A DNA stretch of 64,000 nucleotides. Source: Blastobasis lacticolella. Its lineage: Eukaryota; Arthropoda; Insecta; Lepidoptera; Blastobasidae. This document shows positions 1-12,191 of the stretch, one piece after another. Position numbers and translations under genes: made by a program. The stretch covers positions 14,174,173 through 14,238,172 of the forward strand of contig LR990045.1 in assembly GCA_905147135.1 (NCBI GenBank), in the 5' to 3' direction. Numbering within the stretch: position 1 is the first letter of the stretch; every line of letters starts with the position of its first letter. The notes below the pieces were generated by a model. The model was not told the origin of the DNA and did not search any database. It was given only the letters and a program-made list of their open reading frames with translations.

Positions 1-1584
1 CGACATTCTTCATCCATTCTCTAGCTATGCATAATCAGATTGCATCCAGAAAGTTTCCAGGGGGAGGTTCGAGGTCTCCAAATTGTCTCGATTGTATGAC
101 AATTGCCCACGGGCCCACTTTTTTAAAAGGAGTTTATGTACCGGTCGATGTGGTGTGCCTTGTTCTAGGCTTATGTACTGCAGTGGACTACGGTTGGCTG
201 ATGAAATATAAAACACATAGGCTATGATTTATCCTGACATTTAAAATACTGTCGGGGATATGACATAACCGAATTGGAGAGATGGGTAAAACACTATAGG
301 GCAATAAATAAATATTCAGAGAACCAAGCATAAAACGATATTGTTAATATTATAATTACCTATAGCTAAATGATTAAAAGGGAAATCCTCTGCCTATGCG
401 TCTATTCCACGAACAACACATTATTATTTTTAACCGAGTCTTGTCGGTGGGCACTATCTATAGTGGTCTGACTGACTACAGCTCAGCTCGCGCCATCATA
501 TCCGCTCAGGTGTAGAGTGGAGAGGCGGGCGGTTATGGGAATAAGAAGCTTGTGAGCATCAATTTAACACAGACATAAATCTGAATCTCAAACTTGATAA
601 AAAATACTAAAATCGCCTTTTTGACGTTAGGTATGAGTATATTAAAAGATATTGCGCGTGTGTTTTACAGAAAAATACTAAACCGTGTTTTACATGAAAG
701 AACCCAAACTTGGTATGTTTTGAAAATACTTCTAGGATTTTTAGAGAACATGTGGCCGAAATGTATTGGTGTAGCATGTTTTTAAAAACTGCTCATGAAG
801 CCCTTTCATTTGATACCAAACAATATAGGTTTATGGAAAAAATTCAAATACCATACAAATAATTTATGACATCATTTCTGCTCTCCCCATGGGAATATTT
901 ATAAGAACTAAAAATGATTGTTTTAACCTACAGTACCAGTGTATCAAACGGCGATCTTGTACATCGATTTACGGTTTTCTATCAATATTTGCTTTGTACA
1001 CCGTCCACTACTAGGTAGGCATGCTGTAGCAGGAACACTTACAGTGCCACAAACTTACCCTGTTCAGTGGACAAAATCGGGACTATGGCTTTATCGTACT
1101 ATAACCTTACCGAGAGAAAAAGTCTAAACCCCCGACCATGTTTACTTGAACTGATAAGTTTTGCTAAGCTACTAATTTTAATTAACAAAGCTAATAATCA
1201 ATCCATCCGTTCGAGAGCTGCGATGACAAAGATACATGGATACACAGAGTCACAAAGTCACAGATACACAAGTTACTACCTCTTTTTTTATCCGGGGTTA
1301 AAACTGAAACACTGAGATACCCACTTCTTAACATTGATGAGGCCATGAACTGAACAGATAAGTTGGGTCGCACCTACTACTTGGGTACCTATACTATCAG
1401 GTAAACTTGCGAGCCACCCAAACTTGCAACTTGAAATAAGTATTGTATTCATATGTGGCATCGGTAGGTACAAAATATTGGTATCTACCGTCGATTGGAG
1501 TTACTTTGATTTGCATGGTCATAATGACCACAAACTTTTCTTTGTTATAAGGGAACTGTGGCTGATTTTCAATACTGCCACCCC
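1..1584. other. Intergenic, no gene seen
   Basis: AT-rich DNA with only short open frames (66 codons or fewer, apart from one of 82 codons at 1067-1315). None has a recognisable domain, and no splice-framed exon chain could be built. Confidence 0.6.
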
Positions 1585-1866
1585 TTATTAGTGTTATCAC
1601 ATCATTATCATTATCACAGCTCGTAACAGTCCACTGCAGGACTTAGGGCCTCTTCCACCAAAGGGGAGGTTATTGCCATAATCTCCACGCTTGGCAGGCG
1701 GGTTGGAGATCGCAGTGTTTAAATATGATAATGGAAAATGCTGCTGCCCATTTTCCATACTACGGAGACTTTTGATCTTTTGCTTCGAAAACATTAGTCG
1801 CCTTGTACGACACCCATCAGTGTAAGGGGTTGGTGCTATTCTACTCTGCGGGCACCACATGGCCAA
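1585..1866 (-). repeat. Interspersed repeat family B, copy 1
   Basis: This stretch shares long blocks with 10715-10835 and 60222-60460, including 'gtccactgcaggactta', 'ccataatctccac', 'ctgctgccca' and 'ttagtcgccttg'. It starts with an ATC/ATT-rich run, as does the 60.2-kb copy. That pattern fits the 3' end of an RTE-like LINE read on the minus strand, because RTE tails end in short microsatellites. The class assignment is inference; the repetition within the window is seen directly. Confidence 0.65.
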
Positions 1867-2334
1867 AACGGTGTTATCACATGAACTCCGTTAAATATCT
1901 ATTTATTCGTTACAATTCGTAAACATCGTTTAAGTTGCATGTTAAAAATATGCTGAATTGTTTTAAACATAGTGCACCCTCGCAATCCTGAATGGTCTGC
2001 TGGGTTAGAAGTATATGACTCGGTTGGTAGCGGAAACTTTTTGATGCCTACATCCAGTACCTATCAGACTTTATTGTATCTGAAAACATAGTTTCAACTT
2101 GACTAGGTCATAATATAATATACCCATAAGTAACCTTCATGTATTTATAAGTAGTTTGTATTATTAAACTAGTTGACCGAGTGAACGAGCTTTCTTAGTT
2201 ACATGGCCACGACAATTACACTTTCGTGAATGTTTATTATATCTAAAGACTGAAAATAGAAAATTGGGTTAATGCTTTTATATTTTGAAGGTACCCACGT
2301 CTTACCATCTTATGCGCTTAGTACATTTGACTAA
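1867..2334. other. Intergenic, nothing recognised
   Basis: AT-rich sequence between two repeats, with no open frame of note. Confidence 0.6.
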
Positions 2335-2552
2335 ATTCAGTCGTCTAAATTCAGAAGCAAAAATCGTGAGAGTAAATCAAAGTGGAATGTATTGCTCATG
2401 GAATAAGGTTGATTTTTTTATCACTTTGGTATGTTATGTGACACGCCGCTCCGCTTTTCAAAAGGCGTGATATAAAAATGGACCTTATTTTATAAATTCA
2501 TCATTCCACTTTCATTTACTCTTACGCTTTCTGCTTCTGAATTTAGCCGAAT
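2335..2552. mobile_element. Fold-back MITE-like element
   Basis: Two arms, 2335-2408 and 2483-2552, are imperfect reverse complements over about 70 bp. Shared blocks in the same orientation include 'taaattcagaagca', 'gagagtaaat' / 'agagtaaat' and 'aagtggaat', ending in 'aataagg'. The roughly 74-bp spacer contains a smaller hairpin (cacgcc ... ggcgtg). Such long arms with a short non-coding spacer are typical of a non-autonomous DNA transposon. No transposase is present and I could not define the target duplication. Confidence 0.7.
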
Positions 2553-2958
2553 GTAATAACCGCATTACCTGGACCCAGTCAATAAAACGCCAATGTTGAA
2601 CATTTCAGAGTAAGGAACGAGACACGGAAATTTAACGCAGAGCCGAAGTTGAGTTAGGAACAAGTCGCGAAGTCTGAAGCTCAAGTTCCCAGTCAGTCAC
2701 AGATTGTTTCTTTGCGAACTCTCAACGTTCGGTTTCCAACTATATAAGCTTGCTCCGATACGAAGTACCTATTGCTTTTGTATAGTTTAATTTCCATAAA
2801 CATCACTACGGAGAAATGGAGTGCAATCCTGGAGATTGGAGTTGCTATTTGGTATTGGTTTTTTTTTAATAGAGCATAACAAGGGAATGTTGATTCTTAT
2901 TATTATCATTATTATAACATATATATGTAACACATGGAAATTATAAATTAAATTTTAA

Positions 2959-3060
2959 CACAGCCACGAGCGTCACCTGACGCCTGATGGGATGAGAAGT
3001 GGTCTAATCACCGCCGCTCATGGACATCTGCAGCACCAGGCAGGAAAGTTGCAAGTAGCA
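2959..3060 (-). repeat. LINE 3'-end fragment
   Basis: The run 'acgcctgatgggatgagaa' followed by 'ccgccgctcatggac' resembles the conserved 3' tail found in many lepidopteran LINEs, read on the opposite strand. It is recognised from general familiarity with the motif, not from a search. Confidence 0.4.
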
Positions 3061-5978
3061 GGTCTGTGAGAAAGTTATAGGCCCGTTTCTGTGCAAGTTT
3101 TTCATAATGATTTTGTCTGGAAAGTAATAATAATGCCCTAATTCGGTTTTAATAACTAAAATAATCATGCAAGCTAAATGGCTAGTGCCAGCTCAAAATG
3201 GAGTTGTTCGACGTTGCCGCTTCATCCCGAATATAATTTCTTCGGTTGCTAATATAAAACACACTACAAGCATTGCTACATACATTGCTATAATTAAATA
3301 ATAGAACACTGTTGCAACGATATTTCATTTTATAAAGGCATCAGATAGACTAAACCAATCAGCTAACGCAAATAGACAACTGATACACACGAGCTGGATG
3401 CAGACAATAGGGGTATTGGCAGTTTTATTTTGATCACCAATCTGTGAGCCAGATGTTTTATTCTATTTCGTGAGCCAATCTGACTGAAAGCTGCGAGAAC
3501 TTGATCCAGTATCGAGTGGCAGTGACTTTTTTGGGAAAAAGGACAGTGCTTTGAAATATTGATGTCTTTGTGGATCTACAGTAGTATAAGTAAAGTAAAA
3601 AAACCGTTTCAAAATTACGTTAGGTCATGTAATTTGTTCGTCCAATTATTATTGTCATCAATTAAGGGAGTATTTGTAACTAAGCATCTGAGGCGCACAA
3701 TTGTCGCCTAATGTAGGTCGCAAATACACAGCCTAGTGACCAAAATTGTATGAATTGTGTGCGCGCTTCGGCTGGTAATTGTAACTAAGGCCTATTCTAG
3801 TGGTTAGAGTCGAATCAATGCCCTCCTAATCAAATACCATTGTGAGAGCGAATTCAAGCTTAGCACTCTACCTATAAGAATCTCTGTTTGTTTTAACAAA
3901 CAAATAATGGTGTTAGTCATAAATATACCTACTTAAAACAAACTCGATCGTGGAATGTAACAAAATTTGGGAGCTCCTAACTCCAACCAAGTCCCAGCTG
4001 CGGCTGGTAAGACATTTCTCATTACCAAATATAATTATTGTGAGGTAGTCTTTATGGCTCCTTTTTCTTCTTAATCGCCGGGCCATCAATTTGCCCAAAT
4101 GGAGACGGAAGCTTGGGACATAGATAATTAATCGGGAGGGCGTCGTAATCAAGGCACGTCTTACATTCAATCGTAGGCCGTGGTCCCTCTGCTGTTTTTG
4201 TTGCAACCAAATAGATGTATTGAGCCTAATTCTCGGAGAAATCGTACCTACTGTTACTTAAACTTAAGAAATAAAAATTTAAGAAAGCTATTCTAAAAAG
4301 AAAAAAAGTGTAACACACTTACAGAAGGACCCATGGAAACTGATGAAGTCTAGACGTCAGACGAGTCTGTCTTTCTTTTTTTTTTGGGGTCACCTGAACT
4401 CACAGGTTTTTTTTGTGGGTGACTTGACAGACGCGTCGGCCATTTCAGCCTCAATCGACCACTCTCTAGGCTTAAGGGTCTACTATGCGGAAATACTCCC
4501 GGATCTATGCTTCAGTCTGCATTCGTAATTACTAAATGGAATTAATTTGTTTATTTACTCTTGGTGTCTATATGTCTTGGCGTTATGTCTCGGTTGCGCC
4601 CCCGCGCGGTACACAAGTCTCCTCTACGAAATCACAATGAATTTTTTAAATTCTTTATTGCACACCAAAGGACCCACACATCAAATTAACAAAACAGTGT
4701 ACAATGGGTGGTCTTATGGGTGTAAAATTAATATAAACATGTACTTAATAAATAAAACTTGGGGCTAGTTACATTTAATCGATTTCGATTATATTTATAG
4801 GCAAAGAAATTCGCGTGTTGAAGCTAATTAACCATCAATAAGCGAAATAGGAATAACAGTTATTGTTACATTAACAAAATAATTCATTGTTCAAATAATT
4901 CTTAGAGTCACAAAATTAAAGTACATATACAATTAATTATGCCAGGCCTCGGCATCGATTGCTTCAAAATCCCTGTAAAGGTTACGTTATCCATCCTTTA
5001 GCTGAATATTCATGGCAACGACTCGGATTACTCAGTTCTCTTATGAGATTATGTGTCCTTTGAACCGCCAAATCCCATTTCTGTTAGTCGTATTTTATAA
5101 TGTCTCATATTTTCGTGTTATCCACGTCGCTTGTGCTCTCAATCTCAATCACTCACTGTCACCAATGATGCTATCAATGGCTGAGTGTGTTTGTGTTTGT
5201 ACTTATTTGTACTCGTAAGTCATGATTTGCAACAATTTAAACATCAATTCGCAACATGGCGTGGAAAGAAATTAAGGAATAAACCAAAATTTTAATTATA
5301 CGTAGTACGTACTTTATGTCTTCAGCAAGGAATTTTCCTGATGTCATAATAGTAGTTTATGTAACTTGCATATAAAAGGGGGTATTAAAACATGTTTGTC
5401 TGTTTATCATAATAGTTTGACATTAGTGTTTTAATTTTTAATTATATGCAGTTGCGTACACTTTGCATCGGCATTCGCATCCGTGTCCTACACCCGGGGT
5501 TGGGGTGCTACCCTTATGGGTATTTTCAGGTTAAAATTTCGTACTTATAATTTTATGGTCTTTCCTTCCCCCACCCATTTCACACTCATGGCGTGGCATA
5601 GCGGTTTCGGTTAAACTGTATAGAGGGTTACAGATATGTTGCAGTAATGTTATAGTTTGGACTACCATTTTTTCTGACTGCATAACTCCTCTGGGTGACG
5701 TTGTGCAAGTACACTATAGATACAAAAACATTTATGAGTTATAAAAGTACACAAAATCGATTTGGTGCGATTGCAATATCCGGCGGAAACGTACCAGCGA
5801 ACGTTTGCGTCTATTTGTCGAAGACCGCCTCGATTTTGATTTAAATTACACGATTGCTGTCGATTGCCGATGATATACATAGATGGTATTACATGGCCAA
5901 TGGCTGAGATCCTGACGTCAGTGAACGAGTATTAGTATAATAATAAGTAATCATCAGTTAACTAGCAAGAAAACTCAG
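3061..5978. other. Intergenic, no gene seen
   Basis: No convincing coding region. A 97-codon minus frame at 3913-4206 has no recognisable domain. Near 4572-4620 a degenerate piece resembles the SINE 3' end on the minus strand (cttggcgttatgtctcggtt). The rest is AT-rich and unremarkable. Confidence 0.55.
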
Positions 5979-6650
5979 AGCGTCGTTGATCAAATGGTTA
6001 AGGTATTGCACTCGTAAGCGAGAGATACCGGGTTCGAATCCCACTGCCGCAATGTAAAAATGACTCTTTTCTGAGTTGATGTACATTAGTTGTATGCTAA
6101 CCGATGCTCTTACGGTAAGGGAAAACATCGTGATGAAACCTGCACGTTCAGGCGACTGAATGTCTAACCATGATCCAATCTGGTTAGGTTCCCCTGATTG
6201 AGGATCACGGAGATCAGATATAAGAGCGGTAGGGCATAGCGGGGTATCCCGTTCGAATTGGAGCCGCCCGACTGGGGAAGTACCTCCACCTTACAGAATA
6301 CTGCAGCTAAACAATACTCTTTAAAATAGTGTTGTGTTTCTGCCGGTGAGTAAGGTTTCCAGTGCTCAATGGGGTGGGGATTTAAGGAACCGTGGCTTTG
6401 GCAGTGGAGGAGCATTTGTCTTTTTGCTGCCAGAGCAACGTGTTATAGAGTTGGGCAACGCATTGGCGATACTCTTAGTGTTGCTAATGTCTATAGGCAG
6501 TGGTGACCACTTTCCAGCAGGTGGCCCGCTTGCCTGTTTGCCTACTGTATGACATAAAAAAAATAGCAGACGCTGTTAATTCCGGGATCATGGTCAAGGC
6601 GAGCCCAGGGCCCTCGTGCGCGTGAGCACAACCAGGACACAAACGCTAAG
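5979..6650 (+). mobile_element. tRNA-derived SINE, split by a LINE tail
   Basis: The head (5979-6055) looks like a tRNA gene. It has an A-box-like stretch with 'atggttaagg', a CGT in anticodon-loop position (actcgtaag), and a good B box, 'ggttcgaatcc', at 6031-6041. The body then carries the blocks 'gatgctcttacgg', 'aaaacatcgtgatgaaacctgcac' in part, and 'catgatccaatctgg'. These recur at 6665, 10127, 23146, 23690, 39762, 49468, 56135 and 59601. The body stops near 6220 and resumes at 6564 with 'tagcagacgctg', because another element (6221-6563) has inserted. The true tail is 'ggacacaaacgctaagatgat'-like. It is a SINE, not a functional tRNA: the acceptor ends do not pair and no CCA-type end follows. 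Confidence 0.8.
6221..6563 (+). mobile_element. 5'-truncated LINE 3' end inside the SINE
   Basis: This insert ends in a poly(A) run at 6555-6563. It contains the blocks 'gagccgcccgactgggga', 'gttgggcaacgcattggcga' and 'gcaggtggcccgcttgcctg'. These resemble the 3' part of a widespread lepidopteran LINE that ends in 'caggtgggccgt..gcttgtttgcc' plus A. It lies exactly where the flanking SINE is interrupted, and 'ata' occurs at both junctions, so it reads as a retrotransposed, 5'-truncated copy. Confidence 0.65.
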
Positions 6651-6663
6651 ATGATTATTTATT

Positions 6664-6887
6664 ATTAGTTGTATGCTAACCGATGCTCTTACGGTAAAGG
6701 AAAACATCGTGATGAAACCTGCACATTCATGCGACTGAATGTCTAACCATGATCCAATCTGGCCAGGTTCCCCTGATAGCAGGGTCACGGAGGTTAGATA
6801 GCAGATGCTGCCAATTCCGGGATTATGGTCAAGGTGGACCCTGGGCCCTCGAGCGCGTGAGCACAACAGGGACATAAACTCAATATG
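6664..6887 (+). mobile_element. SINE body copy lacking the tRNA head
   Basis: This copy starts at 'attagttgtatgctaaccg' and runs to 'gggacataaactcaatatgat'. It shares the unusual variant 'agttgtatgctaacc' with the adjacent copy, whereas other copies in the window read 'agttgaatactaacc' or similar. The shared variant suggests a local duplication or dimeric SINE instead of an independent insertion. Confidence 0.7.
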
Positions 6888-7265
6888 ATAATTTAACTAG
6901 CAACAAAACTTGCCAACTCGTTTCTAGGTTCTAGTTCAATCGCTTCTCACTCGTCGGCGGTCGTACACCTCTCTATATCCTATAATCCCAACTTTAGGTT
7001 TTCTTTCACAGACGAAACAACGCAGTCACACTCGTTAAAAGTGCAGGAACGCAGAGCATTCGTCGATACTGCCTCTTTACCTGTGCATGTTACTTGAAGA
7101 CACTTTCGTCTACTCTGGTAAACACTTAAGAACATGTATGGGTATATGTATGCTCGTATGTACGTTGGTAAGCTATTGTTCGCTGCTGCATTTTGTAAGT
7201 CGAACCTTTAATGGTGGAAGAACAAAAGTGGGCTAATGTAGGTGGCATTTACCTCCGCTTAGGCA
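6888..7265. other. Intergenic, nothing recognised
   Basis: No open frame, RNA gene or repeat that I can name. Confidence 0.55.
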
Positions 7266-7402
7266 GACGCCACACGAGCGTATGTTTCAGTTGCGTACGG
7301 TTGATCGCACAGGATATAAAGTTCGGAAAGAATTTACGTCGTATGTGAGTCAATCCGGGTGCAGCGTAAATTACGCTACTGAAATTACGCTCGTGTTACG
7401 TC
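7266..7402. mobile_element. Small TIR element (MITE-like)
   Basis: The left end (7266-7297) and the reverse complement of the right end (7372-7402) share 'acacgagcgta', then 'tttcagt' and 'gcgta' with few mismatches. This gives roughly 30-bp terminal inverted repeats around a 75-bp spacer. No coding capacity. This is the structure expected of a MITE; the superfamily is undetermined. Confidence 0.6.
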
Positions 7403-7842
7403 AGTCTTAGCAATTGCATGTAGTAGTATCCATTGTAACGCTGATGTATTTAAAGTACTCAGACCAATTTGTTTCCATTTGGTTAGTGCGCTAATTGACT
7501 GTAGGTAAAGCAATAAAAACAAACGTATCTAATTAATACCAATATTGAGGGTCCGTTTCGCGTAATTATTTTTCTGTCGAAAAATGTATTAAACGCATGA
7601 AATCTTCGAAACCATATTGATTCAGGTAAAATATTGTAGTAACGAATGAAAACTGAAAGGATTTAAGTACGAGTATAACCCTATTCTTTCTTAAATAAAA
7701 ATATTCTCGGAAAAACTTCTTTCTCTTTTTATTAAAAGATTAATCGCAAAAATATTGATAAGTTATTTTAGTTCATGTTCATATTTCTGCTATTTACAAT
7801 ATTCATATTTATTTAATAATATTTAGTATAACATTCTTAAGA

Positions 7843-7868
7843 TTTTAAGATGGGATCCCATCTTAAAA
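7843..7868. repeat. 26-bp perfect palindrome
   Basis: Reading outward from the BamHI-like centre 'ggatcc', 13 bases on each side are exactly complementary (left half 'ttttaagatggga'). The flanks are AT-rich. Confidence 0.9.
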
Positions 7869-10126
7869 ATTCTTTATATACATTCATCTATAAGTTAAAT
7901 GAGAAACATATTTGACAATGACGCTACAAGCAAGAGCAAGTAAGAAGCAAATAATTCATAGGGAAATTCAAATAACTGAAAAAAAAACGTTGGTAAATGT
8001 GAATACTTAGGTCTAATAATAATTATTTCGAAGGTCGCTTTATAAATCTTTACATAGGTATAATAAACCTGTAACAGGTCCAATTCCGTACATTTAAGAT
8101 ATTTTGAAATTTCTTATTTCAGCCTTTCAGAAATGCTTACTCTATAAATGATACCGAACTTGAAACTATTTTTCACACCACCAATCATCACCATCACATT
8201 ACCAATCGAGGAGAGCCTTGGCGAAATGACAATGTTTTACAAACGAAATTTCAATGATTACTTCCACAAACCACTTTGCTTCAACATTAATTAGTGTGCT
8301 AACCAAGACGGAACTCTCTACCTGACTTACTGTCTTTTGGTAAATACTGAGAGTGTTTCACCGCAGACCACAGTGTTGCTTAATATGAGACATACCTACA
8401 AAACATCCTGTAGTCAACGTGAACGAAGTCACACAGCTAGTACTCAATGTAGTGATGCATCAGACACTTTACGGTCAACGAGCACATTTTCGCCAAACCT
8501 AAGCTTGGTGTGTATTAATTTCACTAGGCTAACGTGACTCCGAGCATCCGGCCAAACTTTTAGATCTCCCACCGAACATAAATCATCCTCCTTGACACCC
8601 ATATCATCGAGTTGGAGAGGGGGGTGGTAGGCCTAACTAAAATGGTCAATGAAATGTATGTAACCACCAACATAAGCCTATTTGCATCTAAAAGAGCCAA
8701 TGTCCATTTTCGCTAGCACGTGTTAGTGCAGCCAATATTTGTGAAGCATTTATTGGCTGTCCTCAGAGTTGATTATTTTTAATGCTGTTAGCTATCATAA
8801 CCATGCAGGTACTATAATTATTATTAGAATTTAGTCGTAAGTCGGTTTAATTAGGGATGTATTATCAAAATCCTTGGGGATGTATGCATTGAGCTCGATA
8901 GCGGTAGTCAGTTGTACACAGTCTTTTTTTTTCTTTAATAAAGAACGTCAAAATTCAAAGGTATCACTTAAACAAGGGCAAGCGCTTCTTTTTTAATATT
9001 TTTATTCAATTCAATTGCAGTGTTATTGCCTGCCAGTCGGAACCGGGGAAGGCCTTTTCCCAGCTGTGGGATGATAGATACCTAAACAAACTTAACGAGA
9101 CACCAAATAATAGTTTTCCAGATAATAAGTATCTACCTTTTAATTTAATTTTAACATTAACTAACAAGTTTTCTTACTAACTAACAATCTTTTCCCGTCC
9201 TTTGTGGCACATATTTCGGATTTATCGAAAAGTATTTCATAAGAGACATTTTGGCGACGTGCCAAGGAAAATTCTTACATAGGGACACCGATATATTTTT
9301 CTACGATGTATGGGACATAGTGGAGCTCTTTTAGTAATTCACCTATGATATAAAACAGAAAAAAATATATTAGAATTTACATTATCTAAAGTATTATTTA
9401 AAAAGTATTAGATATGTATGTAGGTATGTTCAACCTGATGCTTGTGGATTCATAGTTAAATATTCATTAGACAAATCTGATGTAAATCATCAGAATACCA
9501 AATAGAATCCAGATCTGGCAAGGCATTACGAAACAAGCAAATCTGGAGATTAAAACGGGCGACATCAAACAGCCAGCAACTTTGTGAGTGCAATTTGTCA
9601 TCCGTATTACCGACAGCTGCTATCCTTTTGTTTCCACTGGCTCTGCCGCCTAGTATTCGTGTACACCAAAACCAAATGGAAATTGGCCGGCACCGTAGCG
9701 ACTCGATGGTCAGCATTAGGTATAAATTATAGGTATACAGTGTGGGGCCTGAAACAAGGGCAAAATATTAAAATATAGACCCTTTAACTAATCAATAACT
9801 AAGTCCACGTGGTTTAAATTTTATAAAATGAAAAATTATGTTTCAAAGAAAATTTATCGAGCCAGCAATGTACTGCATACCGTCGTGTCGTATACGTCTC
9901 GCCCCAGTATAAGGGAAATGCCCGGTACCTAGACACCTAACGACAATTTCACGATGGCGAAGTTCATTGATTATGGATTGTAACTTTAAATTAATATTTC
10001 TTTTAGTTTAAGCACTTTGAAGCATTAGGATCTGGTCAAGGCAACTTCAGATACTCTGAGGAGTCTTCTTTTAAATTGTTTGCCCCTGTTACAGGCCCCA
10101 GCCTGTATATACTTAAAAATAATCAT
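7869..10126. other. Intergenic, no gene seen
   Basis: No convincing exon. Around 9030-9080, 'gccagtcggaaccggggaag' and 'cccagctgtgggatgatagat' resemble a common lepidopteran interspersed repeat. The remaining open frames are 86 codons or shorter and featureless. Confidence 0.55.
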
Positions 10127-10375
10127 CTTAGTGTCAATATTTCGGTTGTGCTTTAGCCTGAGGTCCGCTTAGCCAATTACCCAGGATTTGGCAGTTCTGG
10201 TAATTACAGCGGAGCGAATGCCACTGAACTCAGTGACAGGGTCAAGGGTTAACAGGGGAACCTGACCACATTAGATCATTGTTACATATTCAGTCGCCTG
10301 AATATGTGTAGGTTTTATCACGATGTTTTCGCTTATCCTAAGAGCATCGGTTAGTATTCAACTATCGAGTAACGA
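10127..10375 (-). mobile_element. SINE copy, reverse orientation
   Basis: Read on the minus strand, this carries the same body blocks as the SINE near 6 kb ('gatgctctta', 'cgtgataaaacct', 'gcgactgaatatg', 'ggttcccctgtt'). The sequence is diverged and the tRNA-like head is missing. Confidence 0.75.
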
Positions 10376-10387
10376 ACGACCGAAGAT

Positions 10388-10452
10388 GGATCGCGTAACT
10401 TCCGCCGAGTCACCGCATAGCATCCGCGCAGCCACCGCGTAACGTCCGCGCA
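10388..10452. repeat. Short GC-rich tandem repeat
   Basis: Three imperfect copies of a roughly 22-bp unit of the form 'caccgcgtaacgtccgcgca'. They stand out in an AT-rich neighbourhood, immediately after the SINE. Confidence 0.6.
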
Positions 10453-10714
10453 ATTAGAATATCTTCTCATTTTCTCGGGAGCCGTGATGTTTAAAGCTGC
10501 GCGTTAGCTGTTCGGCGATTAATTATACGCGATGAGAACGCGGTTCTAACCCGTATTATTTGTAGATAGGTAATGGTATCCCTTTCTGCTTCTTTTGATA
10601 GACCAAATAGCAGTCTCAAATATTCCACTGCAATCACATTTTTGCATCCATGGACGTCTAGCCATAATCTGTACAGGCATTGTCATAAATGTCCACGCCT
10701 GAAAATACACAACA

Positions 10715-10835
10715 GAAAATACTGCTGCCCATTTTCTGGTTTTCAGAGATAACAGATGCTCTGCCTTTTGTCGCCTTTACCCGTCAATCGATGGGGTTGG
10801 TGCTACATTCTCCTCTGTCGAGCATCACATGGTAT
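10715..10835 (-). repeat. Interspersed repeat family B, copy 2 (partial)
   Basis: Shares 'actgctgcccattttc', 'gtcgcctt', 'ggggttggtgcta' and 'atcacatgg' with the copy at 1585-1866. Confidence 0.6.
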
Positions 10836-11574
10836 AATATTATATAGGTATTTCGTACTATATTGTACAGCAGGTATAGATAAAATACATTTTAAGTAAA
10901 TAATCTATACAGGACAGAAAATATAAACTTTGCTAGTAATATTTTTGGCACTTTATAGCACAAGGTTGCTATTATTATAGCATTAGAGCCTATGCACCAT
11001 TGTCCCAAAAAAAGTGCTTGCACAAGTAAGCTCCGCAGATTTATCCATAAATCTTCTTAGAAAAGTAGCTTACACATTGATTCATTCTAATATTTGGGTA
11101 AAGCCTGATGCTTGTTACAGTGCTACATAACCACGGAACGCTCAAAGTCCCAAAAATAAGGATGAGGAAGATGCAAATTTGTTTACCCAGAGTTTTTGTT
11201 AGAGTTCACCCCGCTCAAAATGCAAATACAGTACATTTGACTACAGCCTGAATACAGCCTGGACTAAACGTCAGTTTTGTATCTTACATTGATCAATTGC
11301 GTGAAGATTTTTATTAGGAACTTAGTTATCTATAAATTGAAACTTTTAAAGTAATTAAATTAATTATCAGATAAATTTTCACATTTCTTTTGCATCCTTG
11401 GCCTGTGCTCTAGGTAATTAGCTTAAAAGCTATATGTGTTAAATTATTTAGGTAGCGCTTTTTCTTGCTCGAATATCTATGTTCTGAATACGCTCGCATG
11501 AATTTCGAATGAACGTGATCCCATGGGAACAATATTTTGTTTAAATGAAACATTTTGAAAAGCAGCCTAGGTAA
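10836..11574. other. Intergenic, nothing recognised
   Basis: AT-rich with no supported gene. Confidence 0.55.
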
Positions 11575-12190
11575 GGCTAGGGGATCAATGCTGTCCGCGT
11601 CCGTAGGTGAAGTCCACTTTGGGCTTCATGACTCTAGATACCCTACACGTGATCCCCGGGTAGTGCAAAATTGACAGAACTCTCTCTAGTGGTGGGCTTC
11701 GGCCGTGGCTGGTCACCACCCTCCAGGCGAACGCTTCGTCAAGCGGCCCAGCTGTGTTTCGTTGCGATGTCTGGAGTAGCCGTCTAGGAGGATGGGTCTG
11801 GACAGTTGTGGTCGTTCTGCGTAACCGTCTTTTTCTTGATGCTCACCACTCTCGTACCGAGTGCCTGGCTTCGGAGGGCAGCGGGATCCGAAGCACGGTG
11901 CCGCCGCTGGCTGACCGTAGGTAGTTGGGGGCCCAAGTAGCTGGTTAGCCACCAGTGAAAGGCTGCCCAATCTTCCGAAACGAAAATCCGAAAATTCCCA
12001 GATTGCTCTACCTTGCCGGTTGGAGACCGGATGAGAAGGCCAGGTAGCCAATCTGGGCGGGTTCGGGCGTCCCCGCGGTCTCCGTGTCAGGCACCTTCCC
12101 GTGCGGTATTGGTGAGTATGTTTGCTGGTAGGCGGAGCGCATCCTCGTCCAACTGCCATCCTCCTAAAATAACCTTTTTACTCACAACAT
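11575..12190 (+). mobile_element. 5' untranslated region of jockey-like LINE
   Basis: GC content rises sharply here, as expected for the 5' end of a lepidopteran LINE ('actctctctagtggtgggc', 'ccaccctccaggcgaacgc'). It leads directly into the endonuclease-coding part. The open frame on the opposite strand (11713-12159) is a shadow of this GC-rich leader. The 5' boundary is approximate. Confidence 0.55.
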
Positions 12191-12191
12191 G

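Noticed and set aside
5979..6052. Candidate functional tRNA gene (CGT anticodon)
   Set aside because: The acceptor stem does not pair, and the sequence continues directly into a SINE body repeated across the window.
11713..12159. 148-codon open frame on the minus strand
   Set aside because: It lies opposite the GC-rich LINE leader and shows no domain. High GC makes long chance frames common.
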